Part shown: positions 35,431-42,428 of the stretch, piece by piece | Layout of the letters: every line of letters starts with the position of its first letter | Numbering within the stretch: position 1 is the first letter of the stretch | From: Deltaproteobacteria bacterium | GTDB taxonomy: Bacteria; Myxococcota_A; UBA9160; UBA6930 | Direction of reading: 5' to 3' | NCBI GenBank assembly: GCA_019312665.1 | Contig: JAFDCZ010000046.1 | Coordinates: 1-42,428 of the forward strand | DNA length: 42,428 nucleotides | The notes under the pieces: model-generated | What the model was told of the DNA's origin: nothing | Database searches by the model: none | Seen by the model: only the letters and a program-made list of their open reading frames with translations | Made by a program: the position numbers and the translations under genes

Positions 35431-35694
35431 CTAGTGCCCCTCGTGGAGACCGCGCATCTGCTCGATGGCTTCCTTCGCAATGATGGCGATCTCGTCCAGC
35501 TGTTGATCGCTGGGATCGGCACTGCGCAGCATCCAGCGAGCGCCGTGGCGGAGGTGATCCAGGTCGATCTCCTCGTCCCCGTGAAGCATGCCATGAGGGC
35601 CCGGGCCGTGGTGCCGGCCACAAGCGCTGGCCGTGACGACCATGAGGCCGAGAAGGCCGAAGACCGCCGAACCAATCCAGAATCTGCGTCCCAT
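35431..35694 (-). CDS. Spy/CpxP-like periplasmic protein, N-terminal part ending at an amber codon
   Basis: 87 residues from ATG 35694 with GGAGGAAATCAG upstream, ending at TAG 35431. A signal peptide MGRRFWIGSAVFGLLGLMVV ends near ASAC, an atypical lipobox (Ala at -3), so a cleaved or lipid-anchored form is possible. The mature part is His-rich (CGRHHGPGPHGMLHGDEE) and then helical (DQQLDEIAIIAKEAIEQMRGLHEGH). The same frame goes on past the TAG into the LTxxQ region, so the original protein was about 164 residues. A CpxR-type box precedes it. Such proteins act as periplasmic chaperones or sense metals and envelope damage. Confidence 0.75.
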   Translation of the reverse strand: MGRRFWIGSAVFGLLGLMVVTASACGRHHGPGPHGMLHGDEEIDLDHLRHGARWMLRSADPSDQQLDEIAIIAKEAIEQMRGLHEGH

Positions 35695-35721
35695 CTGATT
35701 TCCTCCCGAGCGCGTGCCAAG

Positions 35722-35727
35722 AGTATC
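35722..35727 (-). promoter_or_regulatory. Candidate -10 element for the Spy-like/regulator operon
   Basis: On the minus strand GATACT lies 28 bp upstream of the Spy-like ATG, with a transcription start expected near 35715. No good -35 hexamer precedes it, which is what an activator-dependent promoter would show. The GTAAA repeat sits 32 bp further upstream, at about -45 to -59. Confidence 0.4.
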
Positions 35728-35759
35728 GGCGGGAGGCATGTCGGGGGATGTTCGCGCAG

Positions 35760-35774
35760 GTAAAGAAGTGTAAA
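35760..35774 (-). promoter_or_regulatory. Perfect CpxR-box sequence (GTAAA-N5-GTAAA)
   Basis: The plus strand reads GTAAA (35760-35764), GAAGT, GTAAA (35770-35774); the minus strand is TTTAC-ACTTC-TTTAC. This is the exact enterobacterial CpxR consensus, a direct repeat with a 10-bp step typical of OmpR-family sites. It lies between the Gfo/Idh stop (35782) and the Spy-like start (35694), in AT-rich sequence within a GC-rich genome. The downstream OmpR-type regulator is the obvious candidate to bind it. Confidence 0.7.
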
Positions 35775-35781
35775 GCCGGGC

Positions 35782-36813
35782 CTAGGGGCCTGTCGTCACC
35801 CGAAGCGGAAGCCCTGCCGCCTGATACACCCGGTCGATCGTCTTCATGTTCCCGAGCGTATCCGCACGCCCCCCGTAGACCGGAGCGTAGGGCGCACCTT
35901 TCTCGAGCAACTGCAGGAAGGCCTCGAGTTGGTAGGCGAAGGTCGTACGGCGGGTGAGCTCTTGCCGTTCCGGCTCGCGTCCTTCCAGCGTCAGCGTGAT
36001 CTCGTGGCCGATCATCGGCGCCTGGAACCGCGTCACCTCGAGCCGACCGCGCGGGCCCCTGGCCCGGAAAACGCTCTCGAAGGGCGTGCCTCGGCCCATC
36101 CCCGCTCGCATGCGGCCCACGGCGCCGCTGGGAAAGCGAAGCTCCGCCTGCATGTGCGCGTCGATTCCGGCTGGGCCCTGTTTGGCTTCTGCCGTGATCC
36201 CTTCCGGCTCCTGCCCAGAGGCCATGCGCAGCACGTGGAGCGTGTAGCAACCGAGATCCATCGTCACGCCGCCGGCGAGGGAAAGATCGAAACGGATATC
36301 CTCTTCTGGAATCGGAGCCGTGAAGACGGCCTCCAGCTCTTCCAGCGGGCCGAGCAACGAACCGCCCTCTCCCGTTCCGCGGCAGACCTCGACCAGGTGT
36401 TGCGCGACCGGGTGGTAGGGGTAGTGGATCGCCTCCATCAGCAACAGACCGCGGCGTTCGGCCTCGTCGAAGAGCCGCTCGGCTTCCGCGGCGTTGGCGG
36501 CGAGCGGTTTCTCGCAGAGCACATGCTTGCCTGCGCGAAGCGCTTCGAGGGTCCAGGGGCCGTGAAGCCCGTTGGGGAGCGGGTTGTAGACGACGTCCAC
36601 GTCGTCTCGCGAAAGCAGGGCTTCGTAGGATTCCGACACGTCCGCGATGCCCTGAGCTTCCGCAAAGGCACGCGCCCTCTCGGGCTCCCGTGCCGCGACG
36701 GTCACGACCCGTGCACCGGCCTGTTCGGCACAGGGATCCACGATCGCCTTCGGCGCGATTCTCGCGGCACCCAGGATTCCGAAACCAACGATGTTCGAGG
36801 AGCTCGATTGCAT
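35782..36813 (-). CDS. Gfo/Idh/MocA-family oxidoreductase
   Basis: 343 residues. The N-terminal Rossmann fold has GILGAARIAPKAI, VYNPLPNGLHGPW and the catalytic EKPLAANA. The C-terminal half has DLGCYTLHVLRMA with the usual His, and FAYQLEAFL. This fits trans-1,2-dihydrobenzene-1,2-diol dehydrogenase/deoxyfluoroglucose-type members that oxidise sugars or diols with NAD(P). There is no secretion signal, so it acts in the cytoplasm. It is divergent from the SDR at 36855 across 41 bp. Confidence 0.92.
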   Translation of the reverse strand: MQSSSSNIVGFGILGAARIAPKAIVDPCAEQAGARVVTVAAREPERARAFAEAQGIADVSESYEALLSRDDVDVVYNPLPNGLHGPWTLEALRAGKHVLCEKPLAANAAEAERLFDEAERRGLLLMEAIHYPYHPVAQHLVEVCRGTGEGGSLLGPLEELEAVFTAPIPEEDIRFDLSLAGGVTMDLGCYTLHVLRMASGQEPEGITAEAKQGPAGIDAHMQAELRFPSGAVGRMRAGMGRGTPFESVFRARGPRGRLEVTRFQAPMIGHEITLTLEGREPERQELTRRTTFAYQLEAFLQLLEKGAPYAPVYGGRADTLGNMKTIDRVYQAAGLPLRVTTGP

Positions 36814-36854
36814 CTGGAGAGCCTAGGCTACGCTGCCAGCCGCGAGGAGGACCC

Positions 36855-37811
36855 GTGACCGATCGAAGCCAGTTCGACCACGAAACCACGACCGATCAGG
36901 TGCTCGAGGGGATCGATCTCCAGGGTAAGGTCGCGATCGTCACAGGCTCCTCGGGCGGCCTCGGAGCGGAAGCGGCGCGGGGCCTCGCCTCGAAAGGTGC
37001 GGCCGTGACGATCACCGCACGAGACCTGGCAAAGGGTGAATCCGTCGCCGAGAGCATTCGCGCCAGTACCGGCAATGCGGCGGTCGCGGTACGGCCCCTC
37101 GAACTCGGTTCGCCCGAGAGCATTCGCGAGTTCGCCAAGAGCTGGCTCTCCGAACACAATGCGCTGCATATCTTGATCAACAACGCAGGTGTCATGGCGA
37201 GCCCTCTCGGGCGCACGGAGAAGGGCTACGAGCTCCAGTTCGGCACGAACCATCTGGGGCACTTCCTGCTCACCGGGCTGCTCACTCCCGCTCTCATTGC
37301 GGGCGCCCCCTCCAGGGTGGTGTGCGTCAGTTCCGGGGGGCACCGGTTCTCGCCCGTCGTATTCGAAGACCTGAACTACGAAAGCCGCGCCTACGACAAA
37401 TGGGCGGCCTACGGTCAGGCAAAGACCGCCAACATCCTGCATGCGGTCGAACTCGACCGTCGGCTCCAGGACAAGGGCGTCCGCGCCTACGCAATCCATC
37501 CCGGCGGCATCATGACGGACCTGGGGCGTCATCTCGACGCGGACGACATCAAGATGCTCACCGAGCGATCCTCGAGTTCGGGCATCCGATGGAAAAAGAT
37601 CCCGGCTGGCGCCGCCACAGAGGTCTACGCCGCGACGGCTCCAGAACTCGCCGAGACGGGCGCCGTCTACCTCGAAGACTGCGGAATCGCCGAGATCTCG
37701 AACGACATGGAGCAATCCGGCGGGGTGGCGTCTTATGCGCTGGATGCGGACAACGCGAAGCGCCTCTGGGAGATCTCGGAGCGGCTCGTAGGCGAACGCT
37801 TCAACGCCTAA
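36855..37811 (+). CDS. Short-chain dehydrogenase/reductase (retinol dehydrogenase-like)
   Basis: 318 residues from GTG 36855, with GAGGAGGACCC directly upstream; the open frame back to 36690 is not used. The cofactor motif TGSSGGLG is followed by ITARD (Arg-Asp, suggesting NADP preference), NNAGVMASP, FGTNHLGHF, VCVSSGGHR and Y-G-Q-A-K. The tail YLEDCGIAEISND matches the WWOX/RDH-like group. The substrate is unknown. Confidence 0.92.
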   Translation: MTDRSQFDHETTTDQVLEGIDLQGKVAIVTGSSGGLGAEAARGLASKGAAVTITARDLAKGESVAESIRASTGNAAVAVRPLELGSPESIREFAKSWLSEHNALHILINNAGVMASPLGRTEKGYELQFGTNHLGHFLLTGLLTPALIAGAPSRVVCVSSGGHRFSPVVFEDLNYESRAYDKWAAYGQAKTANILHAVELDRRLQDKGVRAYAIHPGGIMTDLGRHLDADDIKMLTERSSSSGIRWKKIPAGAATEVYAATAPELAETGAVYLEDCGIAEISNDMEQSGGVASYALDADNAKRLWEISERLVGERFNA

Positions 37812-37925
37812 CATCGGACCAGCCGAGCCTGGAGAAAGACGCGCTCGGCGATCGAGAAGCTCCCGAGGATCGTCTCGGCGCCCTGGTCGAGACGGCCTTC
37901 GAGGTAGCTACCTTGGGCCCGACGC

Positions 37926-38690
37926 CTACGCGAGTTCTGCGATGACCGGAGCGTGGTCGGAGGCCGTCAGGCCTTCCTGCTTCTTGCGGTAGTCCCGATC
38001 GATCGTCACCTCGCGGGTCCGATCGCGCACGCCCGCCGTGCCCAGGACGAAATCGATCCTCAGTCCGTGGCCTCGGTGAAAGGAGCCGCCCCGGTAGTCC
38101 CACCAGGAGTAGGCCTGCTCATCGGGATGGAGCGCGCGAAACAGATCCATCCAACCCTGTTCCGCGAAGCGGCCCATACGAGCGCGCTCGGCGTCGGTAT
38201 GAAAGATGTCACCGGCGAATTTCGCCTCGTTCCAGCTATCGAGCGCGGTCGGACAGATGTTGAAATCGCCGCATACGACGGAGGGCTCGGCGGGTGCACC
38301 CAGATGGTCCGCCAGTGTGTCGAACCATGCGAGCTTGCGCGGGTAGTCGTCATGATCGGTGTTCTTTCCGTTCGGGCAGTACACCGTGGTGAACCTCAGG
38401 CCCTCCACTTCCGCGGTGATCATCCGCGCGCCGAAATCTTCTTGCCCAGGGAGACCCGCCTGGACGAGAGTTGCGGGCTTGCGGCTCAGGATGGCCACAC
38501 CATTCCAGGCCTTCTGGCCGTGAGTCACCGCCTGGTAGCCGACCTGCTCGAAGACGTCGTGGGGGAACTGGTCGTCCTGGAGCTTCAGCTCCTGCAGGCC
38601 CACCACATCGGGTTCACGGGCGGCCAGCCAGTGAAGCACGAAATCGAGCCGGGCCCGCAAGCCGTTGACGTTCCAGGTAGCGATCCTCAT
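37926..38690 (-). CDS. xthA: Exodeoxyribonuclease III
   Basis: 254 residues with the exonuclease-endonuclease-phosphatase fold: [30 protein letters not shown], the [22 protein letters not shown] loop and the final [10 protein letters not shown]. All active-site Asn, Glu, Asp and His are present. It repairs abasic sites and 3' blocked ends. Start ATG 38690 lacks a clear Shine-Dalgarno. It is divergent from msrA across 53 bp and converges on the SDR across 114 bp that show no recognisable feature. Confidence 0.94.
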   Translation of the reverse strand: MRIATWNVNGLRARLDFVLHWLAAREPDVVGLQELKLQDDQFPHDVFEQVGYQAVTHGQKAWNGVAILSRKPATLVQAGLPGQEDFGARMITAEVEGLRFTTVYCPNGKNTDHDDYPRKLAWFDTLADHLGAPAEPSVVCGDFNICPTALDSWNEAKFAGDIFHTDAERARMGRFAEQGWMDLFRALHPDEQAYSWWDYRGGSFHRGHGLRIDFVLGTAGVRDRTREVTIDRDYRKKQEGLTASDHAPVIAELA

Positions 38691-38743
38691 GGGAGGAGGA
38701 TAACAGCGCGGCTTGGAGTTACTCTCGGTGCGGAGGTTCCGAC

Positions 38744-39367
38744 ATGGGGCTCTTGTCCAGAAAGACCGAGATGCCGGTTCGGGAACGCGCCCTGCCCGGC
38801 CGCGACGTGAAGATGCCGGTGACGAACCGGCACACCGTGCTGCACAACCCCATCCTTCCGCCTTTCCCCGAGGTGCTCGAGTTGGCCACGTTTGGCCTGG
38901 GCTGTTTCTGGGGCGCCGAACGAAAATTCTGGCAGGCCGGCGGCGTGTGGACCACTGCAGTGGGCTACGCGGCTGGGCATACGCCGAACCCGACCTACGA
39001 AGAAGTCTGCAGTGGCCTCACCGGGCACAACGAGGTGGTGCGCGTCGTCTTCGATCCGGCCGAGACCTCCTTCGACGACATGCTCCGCATCTTCTGGGAG
39101 AGTCACGATCCGACCCAGGGCATGCGTCAGGGAGGGGATGTGGGCACGCAGTATCGTTCAGGGATCTATGTCGCCGGTGACGTGCAGAGAACCCAGGCAG
39201 GGACTTCCCGCGAGGCATTCGCGAAGCTGCTCTCGGATGCTGGCTTCGGCGAGATCACCACGGAGATCGTCGACGCCGGGCCTTTCTACTACGCCGAGGA
39301 CTACCACCAGCAATACCTGGACAAGAACCCGAGCGGCTACTGCGGCCTCGGCGGAACAGGAGTCTAG
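38744..39367 (+). CDS. msrA: Peptide-methionine (S)-S-oxide reductase
   Basis: 207 residues. The catalytic motif GCFWGAE is followed by [18 protein letters not shown] and [12 protein letters not shown], then [19 protein letters not shown]. The C-terminus [10 protein letters not shown] provides the resolving cysteine. The N-terminal 45 residues (starting [11 protein letters not shown]) are longer than the minimal domain and are typical of a subgroup of long MsrA. GGAGG precedes the ATG at 38744. It repairs oxidised methionine in the cytoplasm. Confidence 0.95.
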   Translation: MGLLSRKTEMPVRERALPGRDVKMPVTNRHTVLHNPILPPFPEVLELATFGLGCFWGAERKFWQAGGVWTTAVGYAAGHTPNPTYEEVCSGLTGHNEVVRVVFDPAETSFDDMLRIFWESHDPTQGMRQGGDVGTQYRSGIYVAGDVQRTQAGTSREAFAKLLSDAGFGEITTEIVDAGPFYYAEDYHQQYLDKNPSGYCGLGGTGV

Positions 39368-39379
39368 AGGCGGCCGGAA

Positions 39380-39468
39380 GCGGGGACGTTCTTTCCGCTG
39401 TTTCCGTTACTCGGTTTCCCGCTTCGCGGGAAACCGAGTAACGGAAACAGCGGAAAGAACGTCCCCGC
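39380..39468. repeat. Perfect 89-bp palindromic element (43-bp arms)
   Basis: Left arm 39380-39422 and right arm 39426-39468 are exact reverse complements, with a 3-base TTC loop (the apex reads GCTTCGC). The element lies in the 102-bp gap between convergent msrA and the DUF937 gene and almost fills it. It ends in GAACGTCCCCGC and begins with GCGGGGACGTTC, shared in part with the 23994-24066 inverted repeat. Such long perfect palindromes are typical of REP-type mobile repeats and could also end transcription in both directions. No transposase gene is in the window. Confidence 0.85.
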
Positions 39469-39469
39469 G

Positions 39470-40078
39470 CTAGCGGCGGAAGAATCGGCCCAGGAGGCTC
39501 TTGCCTGCGCTGATAATCCCCTCGTCGATCTGCCCGTCGCCGTCCATGTCGAGCAGGTTGCCGAGCGGGCCGAAGCGAGCACCGAGGGAGTCCTCCGCGT
39601 GCTTGGCGACCTGGCCCAGTTCGTAACCGAGCTCCTGGGAGCCCATGCGATGCTCCTGCTGCGCCTTGCCGAGGGCGCCCATCACCAGGGGCGCCAGAGC
39701 GACCAACAGCTTCGAAATCGTGGCTCCGTCGAGGCCCGCGCTTCGCCCGATCTCGCTCTCGATGCCACCTCGCTTGACGCCTAGCATATGCCCCAGGATC
39801 GCCTCGCCGATCGAGCTGCCTTCGGCACCCCCGCCACCAAGCGCACCCACGAGATCGTCGAGGATGCTGCCGTCGTGGCCTCCGTCGAGAGCGGCGAGCA
39901 GGGCGTCGGCTCCCTGGGGAGCCGACATGTTCCGGCTGAGCGCGCTGAACATCATGGGCAGGGCGGCGCCCGCAGCCTCCGCCGTGGCGTCCTCGGAGGC
40001 TCCGACCTGCCGAGCCAATGCCTCCAGGCCCTTGCCTTGGGTCAGCTGGCCGAGGAGTTCATCGAACATCTGATCCAT
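39470..40078 (-). CDS. DUF937-family protein with EF-hand-like calcium-binding loop
   Basis: A 202-residue protein. The first 150 residues are DUF937-like: LLGQLTQGKGLEALARQVG, MMFSALSRNM, and the Ala/Gly-rich ILGHMLGVKRGGIESEIGRSAGLD with VALAPLVMGALGK. The tail LLDMDGDGQIDEGIISAG is a clear EF-hand/dockerin-type DxDxDG loop. The function is unknown. Start ATG 40078 lies 4 bp from the stop of the upstream nitronate monooxygenase, so they form an operon. Confidence 0.85.
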   Translation of the reverse strand: MDQMFDELLGQLTQGKGLEALARQVGASEDATAEAAGAALPMMFSALSRNMSAPQGADALLAALDGGHDGSILDDLVGALGGGGAEGSSIGEAILGHMLGVKRGGIESEIGRSAGLDGATISKLLVALAPLVMGALGKAQQEHRMGSQELGYELGQVAKHAEDSLGARFGPLGNLLDMDGDGQIDEGIISAGKSLLGRFFRR

Positions 40079-40082
40079 GGCG

Positions 40083-41204
40083 CTAGGCCTCGGGCTGGAG
40101 GTTCGTCAGACGCTCCACCGCGTCCACGTACTCCTCCACCATCTCGTAGATCACTTCCCGGCACGACCGAACCTCGTTCATCTGCCCCACGACCTGCCCG
40201 ACCGGATTGAACGCGACCTTCTGGGCCGCGTTCGCATACATGTGCACGCGCTGAATCGCCTCCGCAGTCACCATGCCTTGGAGCGGCATCCCGAGCGGAT
40301 CCGGCGTGTCTTCGCGATCCCAGGCCTCGGTCCACTCGTTGCGCAGCATGCGGCAGGGTTTGCCGGTATACGAACGCGAGCGCACCGTGTCCTGGCTGGT
40401 TGCCTCCAGGTAGGAATCCAGCTGGGCAGGAGACGCTTCGGCCTCCTCGACGGCCAACCACAAGGAGCCCGTCCAAACCCCCTGCGCACCGACCGCGAGT
40501 GCTGCAGCCATTTGCCGGCCGGTCCCGATGCCGCCCGCGGCGAGCACCGGCGTCGGCGCCACGGCCTCGATGATCTGCGGCCACAACACGAGGCTCCCGA
40601 TCTCGCCCGTATGACCACCGCCCTCGGTGCCCTGAGCGATGATGATGTCGATGCCCGCATCCCTGTGCCGCTTCGCCTGATGCACCTTGCCACATAGAGC
40701 AGCGACCAGGCGCCCGCTTTCCTGCACCCGCTTCACGACATCGGGCGGCGGCGTCCCCAGCGCGTTCGCAATCAGCCGCACCTTTTCATGCTGCAGTGCT
40801 ACGTCGAGCTGAGGTGTCGCGGTGGCTTCGGTCCACCCGAACATCTCGGAACGCAGCTCGTCCGGGGGGACCTCGGGGACACCGGCATCGGCCAACAACT
40901 TGGCGGCGAACTCCCGATGTTGAGCCGGAACCATCTCGCGTAGCTGCTGCTCGAGCTTGGCCGGATCCATCTCGCCCATCCCCTCGTACTTCTGGGGAAT
41001 CACCAGATCCACGCCGTAGGGCTTGTCGCCGATGTGGTCGTCGATCCACTGGCACTCGATCTCGAGCTGTTCGGGACTGAAGCCGACAGCGCCGAGCACA
41101 CCAAATCCGCCCGCCTGGGAGACGGCGACGACGACGTCCCGGCAGTGGGTAAAGGCAAAGATCGGGAATTCGATTCCCAGCTGTTCACAGAGATCGGTGC
41201 GCAT
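40083..41204 (-). CDS. Nitronate monooxygenase / 2-nitropropane dioxygenase family
   Basis: 373 residues from ATG 41204, with GGAGGAG upstream. The FMN TIM-barrel signature is visible: QLGIEFPIFAF, AVSQAGGFGVLG, IIIAQGTEGGGHTGEIG with the catalytic His, and VLAAGGIGTGRQMAAALAVGAQGVW. The fold and insert regions (ELRSEMFGWTEATA) fit the family that oxidises nitronates or, in some members, dehydrogenates other substrates. It is divergent from the P450 gene (87 bp) and precedes the DUF937 gene. The natural substrate is not known. Confidence 0.92.
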   Translation of the reverse strand: MRTDLCEQLGIEFPIFAFTHCRDVVVAVSQAGGFGVLGAVGFSPEQLEIECQWIDDHIGDKPYGVDLVIPQKYEGMGEMDPAKLEQQLREMVPAQHREFAAKLLADAGVPEVPPDELRSEMFGWTEATATPQLDVALQHEKVRLIANALGTPPPDVVKRVQESGRLVAALCGKVHQAKRHRDAGIDIIIAQGTEGGGHTGEIGSLVLWPQIIEAVAPTPVLAAGGIGTGRQMAAALAVGAQGVWTGSLWLAVEEAEASPAQLDSYLEATSQDTVRSRSYTGKPCRMLRNEWTEAWDREDTPDPLGMPLQGMVTAEAIQRVHMYANAAQKVAFNPVGQVVGQMNEVRSCREVIYEMVEEYVDAVERLTNLQPEA

Positions 41205-41291
41205 GGGTACTCCTCCAGGGGGCGGAAGAGTACCCGATGTTCCCCGCTGCCGAGCATGGCCTATGCTCACGCTCGCGCCTTTGGAGTTGTG

Positions 41292-42428
41292 ATGACGAAT
41301 CCCGCCGCCCCTGCCCCTTCCTGGCACGGCATGGACCCCACCACCGTGGATCCGGAACGCCAGGAGGATCCCTTCCCCTCGCTGCGGGAAGTCCGCGAGC
41401 AATTTCCCGTGCACGAAACGCCGGCCGGCCTCTGGAGGCTGTTCCGCTGGGACGATTGCATGCGGCTCCTTCGCGAGGTGCCCGCGGGTGTCCGCCGGAC
41501 CGACGGAACGGCCCCGGGCAACGCGATGGGTGGCGCCAATTCGGGCGGTGGCCGGTTCATGTTGCAGCAGGATCCGCCCGCGCATACACGGCTGCGAAAG
41601 CTCGTCAGCAAATCCTTCACGCCAAGAGCCGCCGAGAGCTGGCGCCCGCGCACCCGGGAGATCGTTACCGGGTTGATCGAAAGGGCCCTCGACGAGGGCG
41701 AGTTCGATGTCATCTCCGGCCTGGCGTTGCCCGTACCCTCCCAGGTGATCTGCGAGATGCTCGGCGTTCCCACGGACGACCGCGACCGCTTCACCGAATG
41801 GACCAGCCTCGCCACCCACCTGTTGCGCGGGGATTTCCTGCCCGATGACGAGCGCCCGCGAATCGAAGCCGGAGTCGGCGAACTCCTCGCCTACTTCGAG
41901 GCATTGATCAAGGAGCGCCGTAATGCCCTGCGCGAGGATCTGCTCTCGCAAATGATACGAGCCGAAGAAGAGGGAGACCGACTATCCGGGGAGGAACTCC
42001 TGGTCCACGCCATGGGCCTGCTCATCGCGGGCTTCGAAACCACGATCGGCCTGATTGGCCTGGGCGCCAAGAACTTCGCCGACCATCCGAAGCAGGCGGA
42101 TGCATTGCGTGCGGAGCCTGGCCTGATCGGGAATGCGGTCGAGGAATGCCTTCGCTACGAGGGGCCCATCGGCATGACCACCCGGGTGCTCCATGCCGAT
42201 GCTGAGTTCGGCGGCTTCCTCATCCCGAAGAACACCACCATCTGGGCCTCACTCTGGTCTGCCAACCACGATCCCGAACGTCACCCTGATCCGGATCGCT
42301 TCGATGTAGCGCGTGCCGACGTGACCCATCTGGGTTTCGGAGCCGGAACCCATATGTGCCTTGGCGCCCACCTGGCACGGATGGAAACCCAGGAAGCCCT
42401 CGGCGCGTTGATCGCGCGCACATGCAAA
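41292..42428 (+). CDS. Cytochrome P450 (3' end beyond the window)
   Basis: 379 codons from ATG 41292, with TTTGGAG upstream, open to the right edge. The I-helix carries AGFETT (about 246-251), the K-helix EECLR and the heme loop FGAGTHMCLGAHLAR with Cys356 as axial ligand. No membrane anchor is present, so this is a soluble bacterial class I P450 needing a ferredoxin and reductase; neither is adjacent, though a ferredoxin is at 22246. About 20-30 residues are missing at the C-terminus. Confidence 0.95.
   Translation, partial: MTNPAAPAPSWHGMDPTTVDPERQEDPFPSLREVREQFPVHETPAGLWRLFRWDDCMRLLREVPAGVRRTDGTAPGNAMGGANSGGGRFMLQQDPPAHTRLRKLVSKSFTPRAAESWRPRTREIVTGLIERALDEGEFDVISGLALPVPSQVICEMLGVPTDDRDRFTEWTSLATHLLRGDFLPDDERPRIEAGVGELLAYFEALIKERRNALREDLLSQMIRAEEEGDRLSGEELLVHAMGLLIAGFETTIGLIGLGAKNFADHPKQADALRAEPGLIGNAVEECLRYEGPIGMTTRVLHADAEFGGFLIPKNTTIWASLWSANHDPERHPDPDRFDVARADVTHLGFGAGTHMCLGAHLARMETQEALGALIARTCK

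Noticed and set aside
35087-36889. Long upstream extension of the response regulator frame (ORF 34361-36889)
   Set aside because: Low-complexity Arg/Gly-rich sequence antisense to Gfo/Idh and crossing the Spy-like gene; the regulator fold starts right at the GTG 35086.
1-42428. CRISPR arrays, tRNA, rRNA, insertion sequences, phage or defence genes
   Set aside because: No regularly spaced repeats, no cloverleaf found by eye and no transposase, integrase, nuclease-defence or toxin-antitoxin protein recognised among the ORFs.

Overview
The window is a gene-dense, GC-rich bacterial chromosome segment with no phage, plasmid, CRISPR, rRNA or tRNA signal. Oxygen-dependent coproporphyrinogen oxidase (HemF), a cytochrome P450, a nitronate monooxygenase and many CoA-ester, alcohol and xenobiotic-type enzymes point to an aerobic, metabolically broad organism. 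The gene mix (CaiB-type CoA transferase, APH-type phosphotransferase, phosphotriesterase-like protein, type 1 thiolase-like protein, RR-PAS-GGDEF-EAL protein, SelD fused to an oxidoreductase) resembles uncultured Myxococcota/Deltaproteobacteria-like lineages. That placement is an inference from gene content, not a database result. The longest gene-free stretches are about 5523-5800 (278 bp, hairpin-rich leader), 8650-8897 (248 bp, nothing recognised) and 32850-33068 (219 bp, nothing recognised). None exceeds 300 bp.

Layout. 1-2115 (-): alcohol dehydrogenase followed by a sulfotransferase cut by the left edge. 2244-7046: a c-di-GMP turnover protein converging on a GNAT protein, then a small in-frame chimera of a TonB-receptor N-terminus and a chemoreceptor C-terminus, then MgtC. 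7099-8649 (-): rhodanese and MalY/PatB-type aminotransferase. 8898-11541: frameshifted UbiB/ABC1 kinase, lipoate ligase family protein, lipoprotein. 11624-18143: CoA transferase, membrane SGNH hydrolase coupled to the oxidoreductase-SelD fusion, and a frameshifted thiolase-like protein. 18258-22599 (-): phosphotransferase, phosphotriesterase-like hydrolase, SDR, MoaA and a 7Fe-type ferredoxin. 22762-26416 (+): Grx4-type glutaredoxin, thioredoxin-TPR protein, an inverted-repeat element and a B-family DNA polymerase II. 26503-29758: membrane metallophosphoesterase, small unknown protein, HemF, ArfB. 29799-32849 (-): amidase, serine hydrolase, OsmC. 33069-35694 (-): a Cpx-like locus (Spy-like protein, response regulator, histidine kinase). 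35782-39367: Gfo/Idh/MocA oxidoreductase, SDR, exonuclease III, MsrA. 39380-39468: a perfect 89-bp palindrome. 39470-42428: DUF937 protein, nitronate monooxygenase and a P450 cut by the right edge.

Two signals stand out. First, a perfect GTAAA-N5-GTAAA repeat (35760-35774), the sequence known as the CpxR box in enterobacteria, lies upstream of the Spy-like/response regulator/kinase genes, spaced as expected for an activator. The Spy-like gene has an in-frame amber codon. Second, two inverted-repeat elements (23994-24066 and 39380-39468) share the terminus GAACGTCCCC and may be REP-like palindromes. In addition, four genes are damaged or rearranged: UbiB (+1 frameshift near 9026), the thiolase-like gene (-1 frameshift near 17891), the Spy-like gene (nonsense codon at 35431) and the TonB/MCP chimera (5801-6403). 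These could be real gene decay or, for the two single-base indels, sequence errors. I see no complete, clearly novel multi-gene system; the Cpx-like locus, the chimera and the palindrome family are the best candidates for follow-up.
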